Of a stretch of DNA of 64,000 bases, positions 32,077-43,101 are shown one piece after another (positions within the stretch are counted from its first letter, which is position 1; each line of letters opens with the position of its first letter). The translations under genes and the position numbers were made by a program. The stretch comes from Microbacterium testaceum StLB037 (GTDB lineage Bacteria > Actinomycetota > Actinomycetes > Actinomycetales > Microbacteriaceae). The DNA is taken from positions 457,441-521,440 of the forward strand of contig NZ_VTQH01000001.1 of the NCBI RefSeq assembly GCF_008763945.1, given 5' to 3'. A model generated the notes under the pieces. That model did not search any database and was not told the DNA's origin. It saw only the letters and a program-made list of their open reading frames with translations.

Positions 32077-33138
32077 ATGACCGTCGCCATCAACGGCCGT
32101 TTCCTCATCGACTCGTTCGGCGGCGTGCGCCGTTTCGCCACCGAACTCACCCACCACCTGGCGGCGGCACGCGATGACGTCGTCCTCCTGGTCCCCGCAG
32201 CGGCCGACACCTCGAGCGTCGCCGGTGTGCGCACCGAGACCGTGGGCCGGCTCGCCGGACCCGCGTGGGAGCAGCTCGAGCTGCCGCGATGGCTCCGCCG
32301 CAACGGCTCACCCCTGCTGCTGAACTTCGCGAACATCGCCCCGATGCTCTATCGGCGACAGATCACGGTGCTGCACGACATCGCCCCGGCCATCCGGCCG
32401 CAGGACTTCACCCTCCCCTTCCGCCTCCAGTGGCAGCTCGCCGTGCGCTACGGAATGCTGCGGCCGGGGCAGCGCCTCGTCACGGTGAGCCACGCCTCGC
32501 AGCGCGAGATCGCCGAGCGCTTCGGTGTGGACGTCTCGCGGATCGAGGTCGTCTACGAGGGCGCCGACAGCCTGCCCGTCCCGCCGCAGAAGGCTCCGGA
32601 TGCCGGCTCCCCCACCCGCCTGGTCGCCTTCGGCCGTCACGGGGCGGCGAAGAACACGCGGGTCGTCCTCGACGCCCTCGCGCTGCTGCCCTCGGACACG
32701 GCCGTCGAGGTCGAGTTCGTGGGCAAGCTCGACCCCGAGCTCGAGCCCTACGCGGCGCAGAAGGGCATCGATCCGCAGCGCCTCGTGTGGAGCGGACCGG
32801 TGAGCGACGAAGAGCTCGCGGAGGCGTTCGCCCGGGCCGACGCCTTCGTGTGGCCCTCCCTGCACGAGGGCTTCGGGCTCCCCCCGCTCGAAGCGCAGCG
32901 CCTCGGAGCGCCGGTCCTCGCCTCCGATATCCCGATCAACCGCGAGATCCTCGGGGACTCCGCCCGCTACTTCCCGCCGACCCGGCCCGACGCTCTCGCC
33001 GCGCTCATGGCCGAGGTCGCGGCATCCTCCGTCCTTCGGGCCGACCTCTCGCGCGCCAGCCGCGTGAACGCCGAGCGGTTCACCTGGGATGCCACGACCT
33101 CCGCCTGGAACGGGATCATCGCCGCGCAGGCGCGCTGA
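32077..33138 (+). CDS. GT4-family glycosyltransferase
   Basis: A 353-residue GT-B enzyme. N-terminal I-N-G-R-F-L-I-D-S-F-G-G-V-R-R-F resembles plasmid-borne and EPS-locus mannosyl/rhamnosyl transferases, with T-V-L-H-D-I-A-P and V-S-H-A-S-Q-R-E in the middle. The donor-binding region is W-P-S-L-H-E-G-F-G-L-P-P-L-E-A. The ATG is preceded by GAAAGGA at a workable distance. It is the last gene of the tightly packed DUF6541 operon; a 38-bp gap follows before the next GT2. The sugar transferred is unknown. Confidence 0.86.
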   Translation: MTVAINGRFLIDSFGGVRRFATELTHHLAAARDDVVLLVPAAADTSSVAGVRTETVGRLAGPAWEQLELPRWLRRNGSPLLLNFANIAPMLYRRQITVLHDIAPAIRPQDFTLPFRLQWQLAVRYGMLRPGQRLVTVSHASQREIAERFGVDVSRIEVVYEGADSLPVPPQKAPDAGSPTRLVAFGRHGAAKNTRVVLDALALLPSDTAVEVEFVGKLDPELEPYAAQKGIDPQRLVWSGPVSDEELAEAFARADAFVWPSLHEGFGLPPLEAQRLGAPVLASDIPINREILGDSARYFPPTRPDALAALMAEVAASSVLRADLSRASRVNAERFTWDATTSAWNGIIAAQAR

Positions 33139-33176
33139 TTCCGCGCACCGCGGGCATCCCGGGCAGAATCGAAGAC

Positions 33177-34058
33177 GTGAACATCGGCTTCGTCGTGACG
33201 ACCCTGGGGCGCCTCGACCCCCTCCACGCCCTCCTGACGTCCCTGCAGGGCCAGCTGCAGCCCGGTGACCACGTGGTGCTGGTCGCGCAGGGGGCGCAGG
33301 ACGAGGTCTCCGCCCTCGCCGCCGAGTTCGCCGAGAGGGGGTTCGCGGTCACCGCCGCCTCCTCGGGCCGTGGCGCTTCGCTGGGGCGCAACACCGGTGT
33401 CGCGGCACTTCCCGCGGGCGAGGCCGTCGTCACATTCCCCAACGACAACACCACCTACCCCGCGGGCACCGTCGAAGCGCTGCACGCCGCCGTCGACGAC
33501 CCGTCGTTCCGGGCGGGCGGTTTCACGTCGTGGGACGAGCGGGGCCCGAAGACCACCCTCCCCGAACCCGGGACACCGCTGGACAAGTACAACGTCTGGT
33601 CGGTCATCGAGATGGGCATCTTGATGCGGCGCTCGCTCTTCGACGCCGTCGGCGGCTTCGACGAGAACATGGGCCCGGGCTCGGCGACGCCGTGGCAGGT
33701 CGCGGAGGGCACCGACCTGCTCCTGCGGGCTATGGCGCTCGAGCCGGGACTCGTCCGCGACTTCCGCTGGCTTCCCGCCGCCGTGCACGTGGATGGGATC
33801 TCGACCGGCTTCGGACTGAGCGACGCCGAGCGGCGTCGCAAGCTGCGCGCCTACGGGCGAGGCACCGGGCGCGCGTTCGCGACCCACGGCTACCCGCTCT
33901 GGTGGCGCGCCGCGTTCACCGTGGCGGGCCTGCTCTACGGTGTGCGCAACCCGAAGCCCATCACGCTCCTCGACGGGTGGCCGATGTTCCTCGGCCGACT
34001 GGAAGGCGCACTGGGCCGCACGTTCGGACAGTCCCGCATGGTGTCGACCACCCGCTGA
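33177..34058 (+). CDS. GT2-family glycosyltransferase
   Basis: A 293-residue GT-A protein. The N-terminal half has G-F-V-V-T-T-L-G-R and the F-P-N-D-N-T-T-Y stretch at the position of the usual DxD, here reading N-D-N, which is unusual. [11 protein letters not shown] motif and a hydrophobic C-terminal patch follow. The GTG at 33177 was chosen because translation begins directly with the first Rossmann strand; the longer reading overlaps the upstream gene. CAGAAT lies 7 nt before it, so it may have its own start site. The substrate is unknown, and the altered metal motif leaves activity slightly in doubt. Confidence 0.8.
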   Translation: MNIGFVVTTLGRLDPLHALLTSLQGQLQPGDHVVLVAQGAQDEVSALAAEFAERGFAVTAASSGRGASLGRNTGVAALPAGEAVVTFPNDNTTYPAGTVEALHAAVDDPSFRAGGFTSWDERGPKTTLPEPGTPLDKYNVWSVIEMGILMRRSLFDAVGGFDENMGPGSATPWQVAEGTDLLLRAMALEPGLVRDFRWLPAAVHVDGISTGFGLSDAERRRKLRAYGRGTGRAFATHGYPLWWRAAFTVAGLLYGVRNPKPITLLDGWPMFLGRLEGALGRTFGQSRMVSTTR

Positions 34059-34094
34059 CGCGAAGGCACCCCCGGGCCCGGCAGGGCCCGCTGA

Positions 34095-34106
34095 TAGGGT
34101 GAGGAA
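34095..34106 (+). promoter_or_regulatory. leaderless-type -10 box for UDP-xylose synthase
   Basis: TAGGGT (34095-34100) is followed by GAGGAA and then the GTG. The purine run could also serve as a ribosome site if transcription starts further upstream. Confidence 0.5.
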
Positions 34107-35057
<951 letters not shown>

Positions 35058-35623
35058 TTCATGGCTCCGCCCGTCGCGGTTCGCCCGAAATGATCCGCTT
35101 CCGCTCGCGCACGAGTTGAGGGCAAACGCATCTGACTCGGTCGCCTGTACCCAACTGTTGTGGCGATAGGAGGGTGAGAAACCCCGACCTCGACTACAGT
35201 GCGGCGCCGCCGCAGGCTTCATTGTGCGATACAGCAAGTGGGCGACAGCGGAGTTTTTGAATCCGAGGCAGCGCCTGCGGCGACCTCGGCGGAGTTACGA
35301 TTGCAATTATTGCGCGCAGCTGCGGATGCGTGCCAGCGAGGGCGGGGCTTCGAAAATCCGCGGGTGGGCTGAGTCATGTGCGGACAGCCGAGCGGAGCTC
35401 CTTCGAATTCGGCACGAATGTGTCGCCCCGCATCGCCGTATCGCGGAAGCTCGACCACAGCGAAGTGATCAGGCAATCATGGGGCCCGCCGTCGACTCGG
35501 GCCATTTATACCCACCGAGACTGTTTTCCTCGCCCGGCATATTCAGTGAACCACTGAACGAATGCCGCGCGCACTCGCCTCAGTGCGAGGAGCCGTGGCA
35601 TCGCACCTCACGAGCCCACGCAG
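35058..35623. other. 566-bp non-coding stretch of lower GC
   Basis: No convincing gene is present: the open frames here have unnatural composition and overlap the antisense of the next gene. The base composition is clearly less GC-rich than the flanks. Two hairpins near the right end (35542-35558 and 35570-35587) may terminate the leftward Excalibur gene. No direct repeats, transposase remnant or attachment site were recognised. Confidence 0.6.
35542..35587 (-). terminator. two hairpins downstream of the Excalibur gene
   Basis: CGCACT (35570-35575) pairs with AGTGCG (35582-35587) around a 6-nt loop. TTCAGTG (35542-35548) pairs perfectly with CACTGAA (35552-35558) around AAC. Both lie 36-82 nt past the stop of the leftward gene. 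The second could equally be a protein-binding palindrome. Confidence 0.4.
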
Positions 35624-37378
35624 TCACCTCTCGCAGGCAACGCCATCGCCGTCGCGATCGAGATGACTACCGTAGCCGGGCTGTCCCCGGTATAGCGGCG
35701 CTGCCCCTGCTGCGCGAACCTCCGTGCAGTTGGCGTAGTACGGCGCGGGGGTTCCCGTCGAGGGACCGTTACCAGGAACCCACGTCGTGATCCAATAGGG
35801 GGACGGCGCAGTCACCTCGATTTGATACGGCCCGGGAATTTGATATCCGGACGGGACGGCGAGCGTCGACACGCAATGCACCCCCGTCGAGAGGGAAATG
35901 CCGAAGCCCCCCTCAGCCCACCGGTTTGCCGCGGTGGTGTTCTGCCACACGCCCCGCCCCTGCTCGGCGCAGGATCCCTCTCGAATGTATGCGGTGACAC
36001 CGTTAATTGGGGTGCCGCTGCTGTTCTTCGCCACCAGCGCACCGGTGACCATGACCGGGCCGGGAACCCACACGGTGACCCAGTTGGCAAAGCGTGCCTC
36101 CATGGTGAAGGTCACGTCGGCCGGGACAGAATACGGCGATGGCACTGCGAGTGTTTTGATGCAGTAGGTGCCCTGCTCGAGCCCGATGCCGAACGCGCCG
36201 TAGGCGTCGGGTCGGTCAGTGGTCGTCGTACGCCACACGGCCTGACCGTCACAGTTGTTCTTGCGGATCTCGACCGTCACGCCGGGAAGGAGCTCAGATG
36301 AGGGGCCCTTGATGGAGACGGCGCCGGTACCAAGTGGTTTGGGGCCGGGTGCGGGTGCGGTACTCGGCTCCGGGATAAAGACGGTGTGCGACTGGATTAC
36401 GCCTTCGGTGTATCCCGGCTCCTTCCCGACTACGAGCACGGAGATCGACTTGCCAATGTCGGCGGGCTGCACCGTGTACTCCGCTGGCGATGCGCTCCGG
36501 GAGAAGAGAATCATCTGACCGTTTCTGCGCCACTCGAAATAGTAGGAGTCAGGCTCTGGTGACCATCCGCTTGTCGTCGCCGTGAGCGTTCCGCCGACCA
36601 CAGGGTCACCTTCGACCACAACAGTCCCGACAGTCATCGGAGGTCCAGGAGGAACTTTGACATCGAAGCTGGTTCTGCTGACGACCTCATAACCCGGGCG
36701 GGTCGTCGTGGCCTGGAGCGAGATGCGACTGCCGCCATCGGCGAACTGAACTACGTACGTCTCACCCGTAGCGCCCTCGATGGGTATTCCGTCTCTCAAC
36801 CACTGCCACCGGAATGTTGGCGTCGGCGACCACTGCGGACCGAAGGTCGGGTCGATCCACCGTGCGTTGAGTCGAGTTCCGACGCTGGCGTCGAAGATCT
36901 CTTCACCATTGTCGGAGAAGATCATAGGGTCATCGGTGAAATGCCATTTCGCTGGGCCGCCTATGCCGAAACCGAGCTCGTAGTAGCCCGTCCAAGCGGA
37001 GTTGCGCCCGTCCGACACTGTCACCCTGGTGGACGACACCGTGCCCGTTCCCCAATCCGCTGTGATTGGAAACTCCACCGTCTCACTGACGCTCGCCTGC
37101 CCCGGCGCGAAGGTGAACTTCAGCTCGTGAGACTTATTGAGCGGATCGGTCAGATAGATGAGAAGTTCAGTCACCCCGTTGCCGCCCTCGTCGTGAGCGG
37201 TGAACGCGACCTGAACGACGTCGCCGGGTTCGAACGGGCCGGGGTTGATCAGAGAAACAGACTCGAGCACAGGACGGATTGTGTCCTGGGCGGCCTCCGC
37301 GCTGGCGGCCGGAATCACCGCCGTCAGAATCGCAATCGTTGCGATCGTCGCGACGAACACCGACTTGATCTTGCGCAT
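35624..37378 (-). CDS. secreted Excalibur-domain protein with Ig-like and paired repeats
   Basis: A 584-residue exported protein. A classic signal peptide (residues 1-27, ending A-S-A-E-A) precedes an N-terminal beta domain, then two actinobacterial Ig-like modules (about 160-250 and 250-345; the second has E-G-D-P-V-V-G-G-T-L-T-A). Two homologous repeats of about 95 residues with paired cysteines (C-I-K-T-L-A-V-P-S and C-V-S-T-L-A-V-P-S) follow. The C-terminus is an Excalibur calcium-binding domain ending D-R-D-G-D-G-V-A-C-E. It probably acts at the surface as an adhesin or matrix protein. Codon use is less GC-rich than its neighbours, suggesting transfer. The start has GGGGGTG upstream. Confidence 0.83.
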   Translation of the reverse strand: MRKIKSVFVATIATIAILTAVIPAASAEAAQDTIRPVLESVSLINPGPFEPGDVVQVAFTAHDEGGNGVTELLIYLTDPLNKSHELKFTFAPGQASVSETVEFPITADWGTGTVSSTRVTVSDGRNSAWTGYYELGFGIGGPAKWHFTDDPMIFSDNGEEIFDASVGTRLNARWIDPTFGPQWSPTPTFRWQWLRDGIPIEGATGETYVVQFADGGSRISLQATTTRPGYEVVSRTSFDVKVPPGPPMTVGTVVVEGDPVVGGTLTATTSGWSPEPDSYYFEWRRNGQMILFSRSASPAEYTVQPADIGKSISVLVVGKEPGYTEGVIQSHTVFIPEPSTAPAPGPKPLGTGAVSIKGPSSELLPGVTVEIRKNNCDGQAVWRTTTTDRPDAYGAFGIGLEQGTYCIKTLAVPSPYSVPADVTFTMEARFANWVTVWVPGPVMVTGALVAKNSSGTPINGVTAYIREGSCAEQGRGVWQNTTAANRWAEGGFGISLSTGVHCVSTLAVPSGYQIPGPYQIEVTAPSPYWITTWVPGNGPSTGTPAPYYANCTEVRAAGAAPLYRGQPGYGSHLDRDGDGVACER

Positions 37379-37409
37379 CGCGCACCCCCACAGAAAGTTA
37401 CAATTTCTA

Positions 37410-37438
37410 CCGTAGCGGGTCCGCTCGAAGCGCTACGG
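37410..37438. repeat. 8-bp inverted repeat upstream of the Excalibur gene
   Basis: CCGTAGCG (37410-37417) and CGCTACGG (37431-37438) are perfect complements with a 13-nt spacer, 32 nt upstream of the leftward ATG. The placement next to the presumed leftward promoter suggests an operator. Confidence 0.4.
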
Positions 37439-37716
37439 GCTTCTGCCTCCAGCGCCATGTCGGCCGGGGGCAACAAAGTAGCCAAGCGCTACCGAGCGTC
37501 CTTATCGGGAACAAGCTCGTCCTGGGTCTCCCTGCCAGGAGCGCCACCCGACCAGCGTCTTGGGCTGAAGCATCGCGTGGTCTGTACGCCGCAACCACTA
37601 CATGCACCGATGCCTGCCTCGCTAAATCGCACCGACCCTCACCCCAATCATCGACGGCTTGCTCCACCCGCGGAACCCTCGCACGACGCGCATCTGGCCC
37701 GGCCTGATATGACACG

Positions 37717-37797
37717 ATGAAGAGCGACGACAACTGCTCCCCGCGCTCGCCGAAGTGGAACTCGCACCCGGAGCCCTGTACTGAACCAGCGGAGTGA
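37717..37797 (+). other. 26-codon candidate leader ORF before the epimerase gene
   Basis: An ATG inside the shared 13-mer opens a 26-residue frame, rich in Ser, Pro and charged residues, whose TGA ends 4 nt before the TTG of the epimerase. It has no ribosome site of its own. It could be a translated leader that couples to the next gene, or chance. Confidence 0.25.
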
Positions 37798-37801
37798 GAT
37801 C

Positions 37802-38938
37802 TTGCCCGAACGCGTACTAATAACCGGAGGAGCCGGATTCATCGGCGGCCGACTCGCCGTGCGCCTGCACCGCGAGGGGCACGATGTGAGGGTTCTGGAC
37901 AATCTCATTCCCCAGGTCCATGGACCGGACCCCGAGCGGAACTCTCCCCTTCTCGGCACAGTGCGTGGGGTCGCTGAGGTGCGACGCGGATCGGTGACGT
38001 CTCTGACAGATCTCCGAAGCGCCATCTCTGACATCGATATCGTCGTGCATCTCGCTGCCGAGACGGGTACCGGGCAGTCGATGTACGAGATCGATCGATA
38101 CGTCGAAACGAACGTGGGTGGCACCGCAAAGCTCATGGATCTGTTGACGAACGAGTCCCATGAGGTTCGACGGGTAGTGGTCGCGTCGTCGCGAGCCGTC
38201 TACGGCGAGGGTGCGTACCGCTCTCGCACAGGCCGTGTCGTCTACCCCCCGCATCGAGACGAGCACTCGATGGCCGCGGGGGTCTTCGACGTTCTCGATG
38301 AGAACGATGAGGTGCTCGTCAGCATCCCTACGGCCGAGGACGCTCTCCTCCAACCCTCGTCGGTGTACGGCATCACCAAGCAGGTACAGGAATCCCTCGT
38401 AATGACCGTCGCCGCGTCAATCGGCGTGGATGCGGTCGCGCTTCGCTACCAGAACGTCTACGGTCCCGGTCAGTCCCTGCAAAACCCGTACACGGGCATT
38501 CTCTCCATCTTCAGCACCCTGATTCGGCGCGCGGAAGCCATAGACATCTTCGAGGACGGTGAGGAGAGTCGCGACTTCGTCTACATTGACGACGTCGTCG
38601 AGGCGACCCTGCGTGCCATGAGCCGCCCGGAGGCCGTCGGTCAGATCCTCAACGTGGGGTCTGGCGTCGCCACAACGGTCAACGAGGTCGTCGAGACCCT
38701 GATGCGACATTTTGGGGAGACAGTCCCCTCGCGGGTCACCGGACGCTTTCGCGTCGGCGACATCCGGCACAACGTTGCCGATACCGCCCGACTCTCGGCC
38801 GCGCTCGACTTCACGCCCGCTGTGTCCTTCGACGAAGGCGTGCGCCAATTCGTGGACTGGGCCCGGACCGAGCCAGTCAGCTCCGCCGCTTATCAACGTT
38901 CGCTAGAGGAGATGACTGCTCGGAGCCTCCTCAAATGA
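37802..38938 (+). CDS. NAD-dependent epimerase, probably dTDP-L-rhamnose 4-epimerase
   Basis: A 378-residue extended short-chain dehydrogenase with G-G-A-G-F-I-G-G, catalytic Y-G-I-T-K and the family-specific L-D-N-L-I-P-Q-V-H-G and G-Q-S-M-Y-E-I-D-R-Y blocks, plus a mid-protein insertion of about 40 residues. These features match enzymes annotated as dTDP-L-rhamnose 4-epimerase, which make dTDP-6-deoxy-L-talose. The rml genes 3 kb downstream would supply its substrate, and 6-deoxytalose is a known Microbacterium wall sugar. TTG start with GGAG 7 nt upstream. It overlaps the next gene by 4 nt. Another nucleotide-sugar epimerase remains possible. Confidence 0.75.
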   Translation: MPERVLITGGAGFIGGRLAVRLHREGHDVRVLDNLIPQVHGPDPERNSPLLGTVRGVAEVRRGSVTSLTDLRSAISDIDIVVHLAAETGTGQSMYEIDRYVETNVGGTAKLMDLLTNESHEVRRVVVASSRAVYGEGAYRSRTGRVVYPPHRDEHSMAAGVFDVLDENDEVLVSIPTAEDALLQPSSVYGITKQVQESLVMTVAASIGVDAVALRYQNVYGPGQSLQNPYTGILSIFSTLIRRAEAIDIFEDGEESRDFVYIDDVVEATLRAMSRPEAVGQILNVGSGVATTVNEVVETLMRHFGETVPSRVTGRFRVGDIRHNVADTARLSAALDFTPAVSFDEGVRQFVDWARTEPVSSAAYQRSLEEMTARSLLK

Positions 38939-41175
38939 GGACATTCGGTGGCACGCGCCAATGGGAGGCCTTCATCGAACGCCTCCGGCGACATCGCCTC
39001 CTTGGCCGTGTCGCGCGGCAGGTCGATCGAACCTGGTGGGCTTGGGTCATCCTCCGTGCCCGCGTCGTCGACACTGCCTACGTGAGTGCGCAACTCGGAC
39101 GCAGGGTTGGCGTCGTCGGCGCGGTAGTTCGATACGTCGCGCGCGGATACGGCCGGGGGCTCCGTCTGAACCCACTGTTCGTGGACACCTCCGTCGGCGA
39201 TCACCTCCCCGATGCACATCGGGTTCCCGCGTTGTACGCCTACCTCATTGCCGACCCGCGCCGTCTGACGATCAGCCCTGTATGGGACGCTGCGGGATAT
39301 CTGGAGAGGCATCCGGCTCGCGCGGCTGAGCGCGGCGGGGCCGTGGGCGCCGCCTGGCGCCGCAGGAACATCGAATCTCTTCCCATCGATCCACCCGCCG
39401 GCCCTCCTGTGCCGTGGTCGCACCTTCATTCGCGGGTATTAGACGCCACGTCACGTGCCCGCCGGGGCCAGACCGACGCGGAAAGCTGGAACCGTAGCGG
39501 TCGTTATGTCGGAGTCGAATACTTCCTCATCCTCGACGCGGACGAATGGGATTTCGACGAGTCGATCGCCCTCGCGGCAGAGCTGGCGGGAGAACCGGAC
39601 TCGGGAGTCACAATCGTGCAACGCGGCGGTCGCGTAGAGGATTGGGCGCAGACCGTCCTACTCGCGGAGGCCACGTACAACATCCGCGCGATCCGCACGA
39701 GTGGATCCACGCCGGCCTCGGAGTCCATCGATCTCGCCGATGGATGCCACGCCGAAGTAGTGGTGTGGCGTGGACCCAACGTCGACGCCACCGCCGACAC
39801 CCTGCGAGGGCTCGCCGCGACCGCAAGCCGCGGTGCCGTCGTCGGCCCCCTCTGGCTGGATGGGGACGGCACCATCGCCGCGGCAGGTGCAGCCTCAGAG
39901 GGACGGCTGCTAGCCGGACACCCTCGGGAGGACGCGGACGAGCTGCCCGGCGCACCCGATACGGCTCCTCCGGCGATAGCCGGAGCGACATTCGCCGCCC
40001 CCCGCACCCTCGCCACGTTCTCGCGGGTGGACAGCGCTGATCACGCCGCCTGGGCCTCGCTCGACGCACGTCTCCGGGGCATACCGGTCTCCGTCCGAAC
40101 CGATGTGAGCGTGAGAACCCGGTCGGTCGCTCCCCTGCCCGACCTTCCCGCGGGTCTCGACGGGGCGAAGGACCTTATCTCAGCCGCGGGCTGGACTGCG
40201 GTCGCTGACGGGCCGATGCCTCGCCTGCGCCGCCGACTCGAAAACGTCACCTTGGAGGACGGGATGGTCGTGCCCTCGCTGCGCTGGGCACTGCGCACCG
40301 CAGCTCCCGTAGGGCCACGCGGCGAATGGTGGGGCGATGTGCACTTCGCGCGAGCGCTGGCGGATGCTCTTCGCAAACTCGGCCAGAACGTGGTCGTCGA
40401 CGCCTATCCCGCCCGGAATCGGAGCACCCGTCATCTCGACGACGTGACGGTGGCGCTGCGCGGGCCAGAACCGATCGATCCTAGTCCGTATGGGCTCTCC
40501 GTCCTGTGGATCATCAGTCATCCCGACGACATCGACCTCCGCGCCCTAAGCGGTTTCGGGCTGATATACGCCGCTTCCACCCCGTGGGCCGCCCGCGCCA
40601 CCGCCGAATCCGGCCGACTGATTTCCCCGTTGCTCCAATGCACCGACCCCTCGCGCTTCCGTCCGTCAGGACGAGCCCGCACCTCGGACATCGTCTTCGT
40701 TGGCACGGCCCGAGGCATCCATCGCCCCTCCATCGTCGAACCGGTCCGCGCCGGTATTCCCGTCCGCGTCTACGGCCCTGATTGGCGGGGGTGGATTCCC
40801 GCTTCCTCCATCGCAGGCACGGGAGTCCCGAATGCAGACCTACCGGGGCTGTACGAGAGCGCGTCGGTCGTCTTGAACGATCACTGGCCCTCCATGCAGC
40901 GCCACGGGTTCATCGCCAACCGTCCCTACGACGTCGTCGCGGCCGGCGGACGCGTGATCAGCGACGAGGTGACCGGCATCTCCGAGGTTTTCCAAGGCGC
41001 CGTCGCCACGTATCGGACCACTGACGAGCTTCTCGATTTGCTGCGCGGCGACCTTGACGATGCCTTTCCCACGCCCGAGCACCTGGCCGACGTCTCGCGA
41101 ACCATTCGCGAGCGGGATTCCTTCCTCGCACGCGCCCGGACCCTCCTGCACGACGTGACGGCGACTCTCGGCTGA
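38935..41175 (+). CDS. large glycosyltransferase with CgeB-like C-terminal domain
   Basis: A 746-residue protein. The C-terminal roughly 300 residues are GT-B-like (Glyco_trans_1_2/CgeB type) with V-Y-G-P-D-W-R-G-W, V-L-N-D-H-W-P-S-M and the donor-site N-R-P-Y-D-V-V-A-A-G-G-R-V-I-S-D-E. Residues 1 to about 420 match no family I recognise; they contain V-G-V-E-Y-F-L-I-L-D-A-D-E-W, which looks like a degenerate GT-A core, so it may be a two-domain enzyme. Its ATG overlaps the epimerase stop (ATGA), and the rml genes follow, suggesting transfer of rhamnose or deoxytalose. The lower GC matches the surrounding segment. Confidence 0.72.
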   Translation: MRTFGGTRQWEAFIERLRRHRLLGRVARQVDRTWWAWVILRARVVDTAYVSAQLGRRVGVVGAVVRYVARGYGRGLRLNPLFVDTSVGDHLPDAHRVPALYAYLIADPRRLTISPVWDAAGYLERHPARAAERGGAVGAAWRRRNIESLPIDPPAGPPVPWSHLHSRVLDATSRARRGQTDAESWNRSGRYVGVEYFLILDADEWDFDESIALAAELAGEPDSGVTIVQRGGRVEDWAQTVLLAEATYNIRAIRTSGSTPASESIDLADGCHAEVVVWRGPNVDATADTLRGLAATASRGAVVGPLWLDGDGTIAAAGAASEGRLLAGHPREDADELPGAPDTAPPAIAGATFAAPRTLATFSRVDSADHAAWASLDARLRGIPVSVRTDVSVRTRSVAPLPDLPAGLDGAKDLISAAGWTAVADGPMPRLRRRLENVTLEDGMVVPSLRWALRTAAPVGPRGEWWGDVHFARALADALRKLGQNVVVDAYPARNRSTRHLDDVTVALRGPEPIDPSPYGLSVLWIISHPDDIDLRALSGFGLIYAASTPWAARATAESGRLISPLLQCTDPSRFRPSGRARTSDIVFVGTARGIHRPSIVEPVRAGIPVRVYGPDWRGWIPASSIAGTGVPNADLPGLYESASVVLNDHWPSMQRHGFIANRPYDVVAAGGRVISDEVTGISEVFQGAVATYRTTDELLDLLRGDLDDAFPTPEHLADVSRTIRERDSFLARARTLLHDVTATLG

Positions 41176-41203
41176 GAACCCCGGACGGGCGGCATGACTC
41201 GCG

Positions 41204-41212
41204 TATGACACG

Positions 41213-41216
<4 letters not shown>
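41204..41216 (+). repeat. 13-mer shared with the epimerase upstream region
   Basis: TATGACACGATGA at 41204-41216 is identical to 37708-37720. In both places it ends in an ATG and lies just upstream of a nucleotide-sugar gene; it may be a duplicated promoter fragment. Confidence 0.4.
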
Positions 41217-43089
<1,873 letters not shown>

Positions 43090-43101
43090 GGACGAAGCTT
43101 C

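Larger units (their letters stand above)
37379..37801. other. 423-bp divergent intergenic region
   Basis: It lies between the leftward Excalibur gene and the rightward epimerase. It holds an 8-bp inverted repeat at 37410-37438 (arms CCGTAGCG and CGCTACGG, 13-nt loop), a likely leftward promoter near 37390-37405, and a 13-mer at 37708-37720 shared with the rmlA upstream region. A 26-codon reading frame at 37717-37797 ends 4 nt before the epimerase TTG. No larger gene is supported. Confidence 0.5.

Noticed and set aside
35174..35260. Short GTG frame right after AGGAGG at 35168-35173
   Set aside because: The purine box touches the start codon with no spacing and the 28-codon product has no feature.
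35224..35790. A 188-codon plus-strand frame in the lower-GC border
   Set aside because: No motif, no ribosome site, and its 3' part is antisense to the Excalibur gene.
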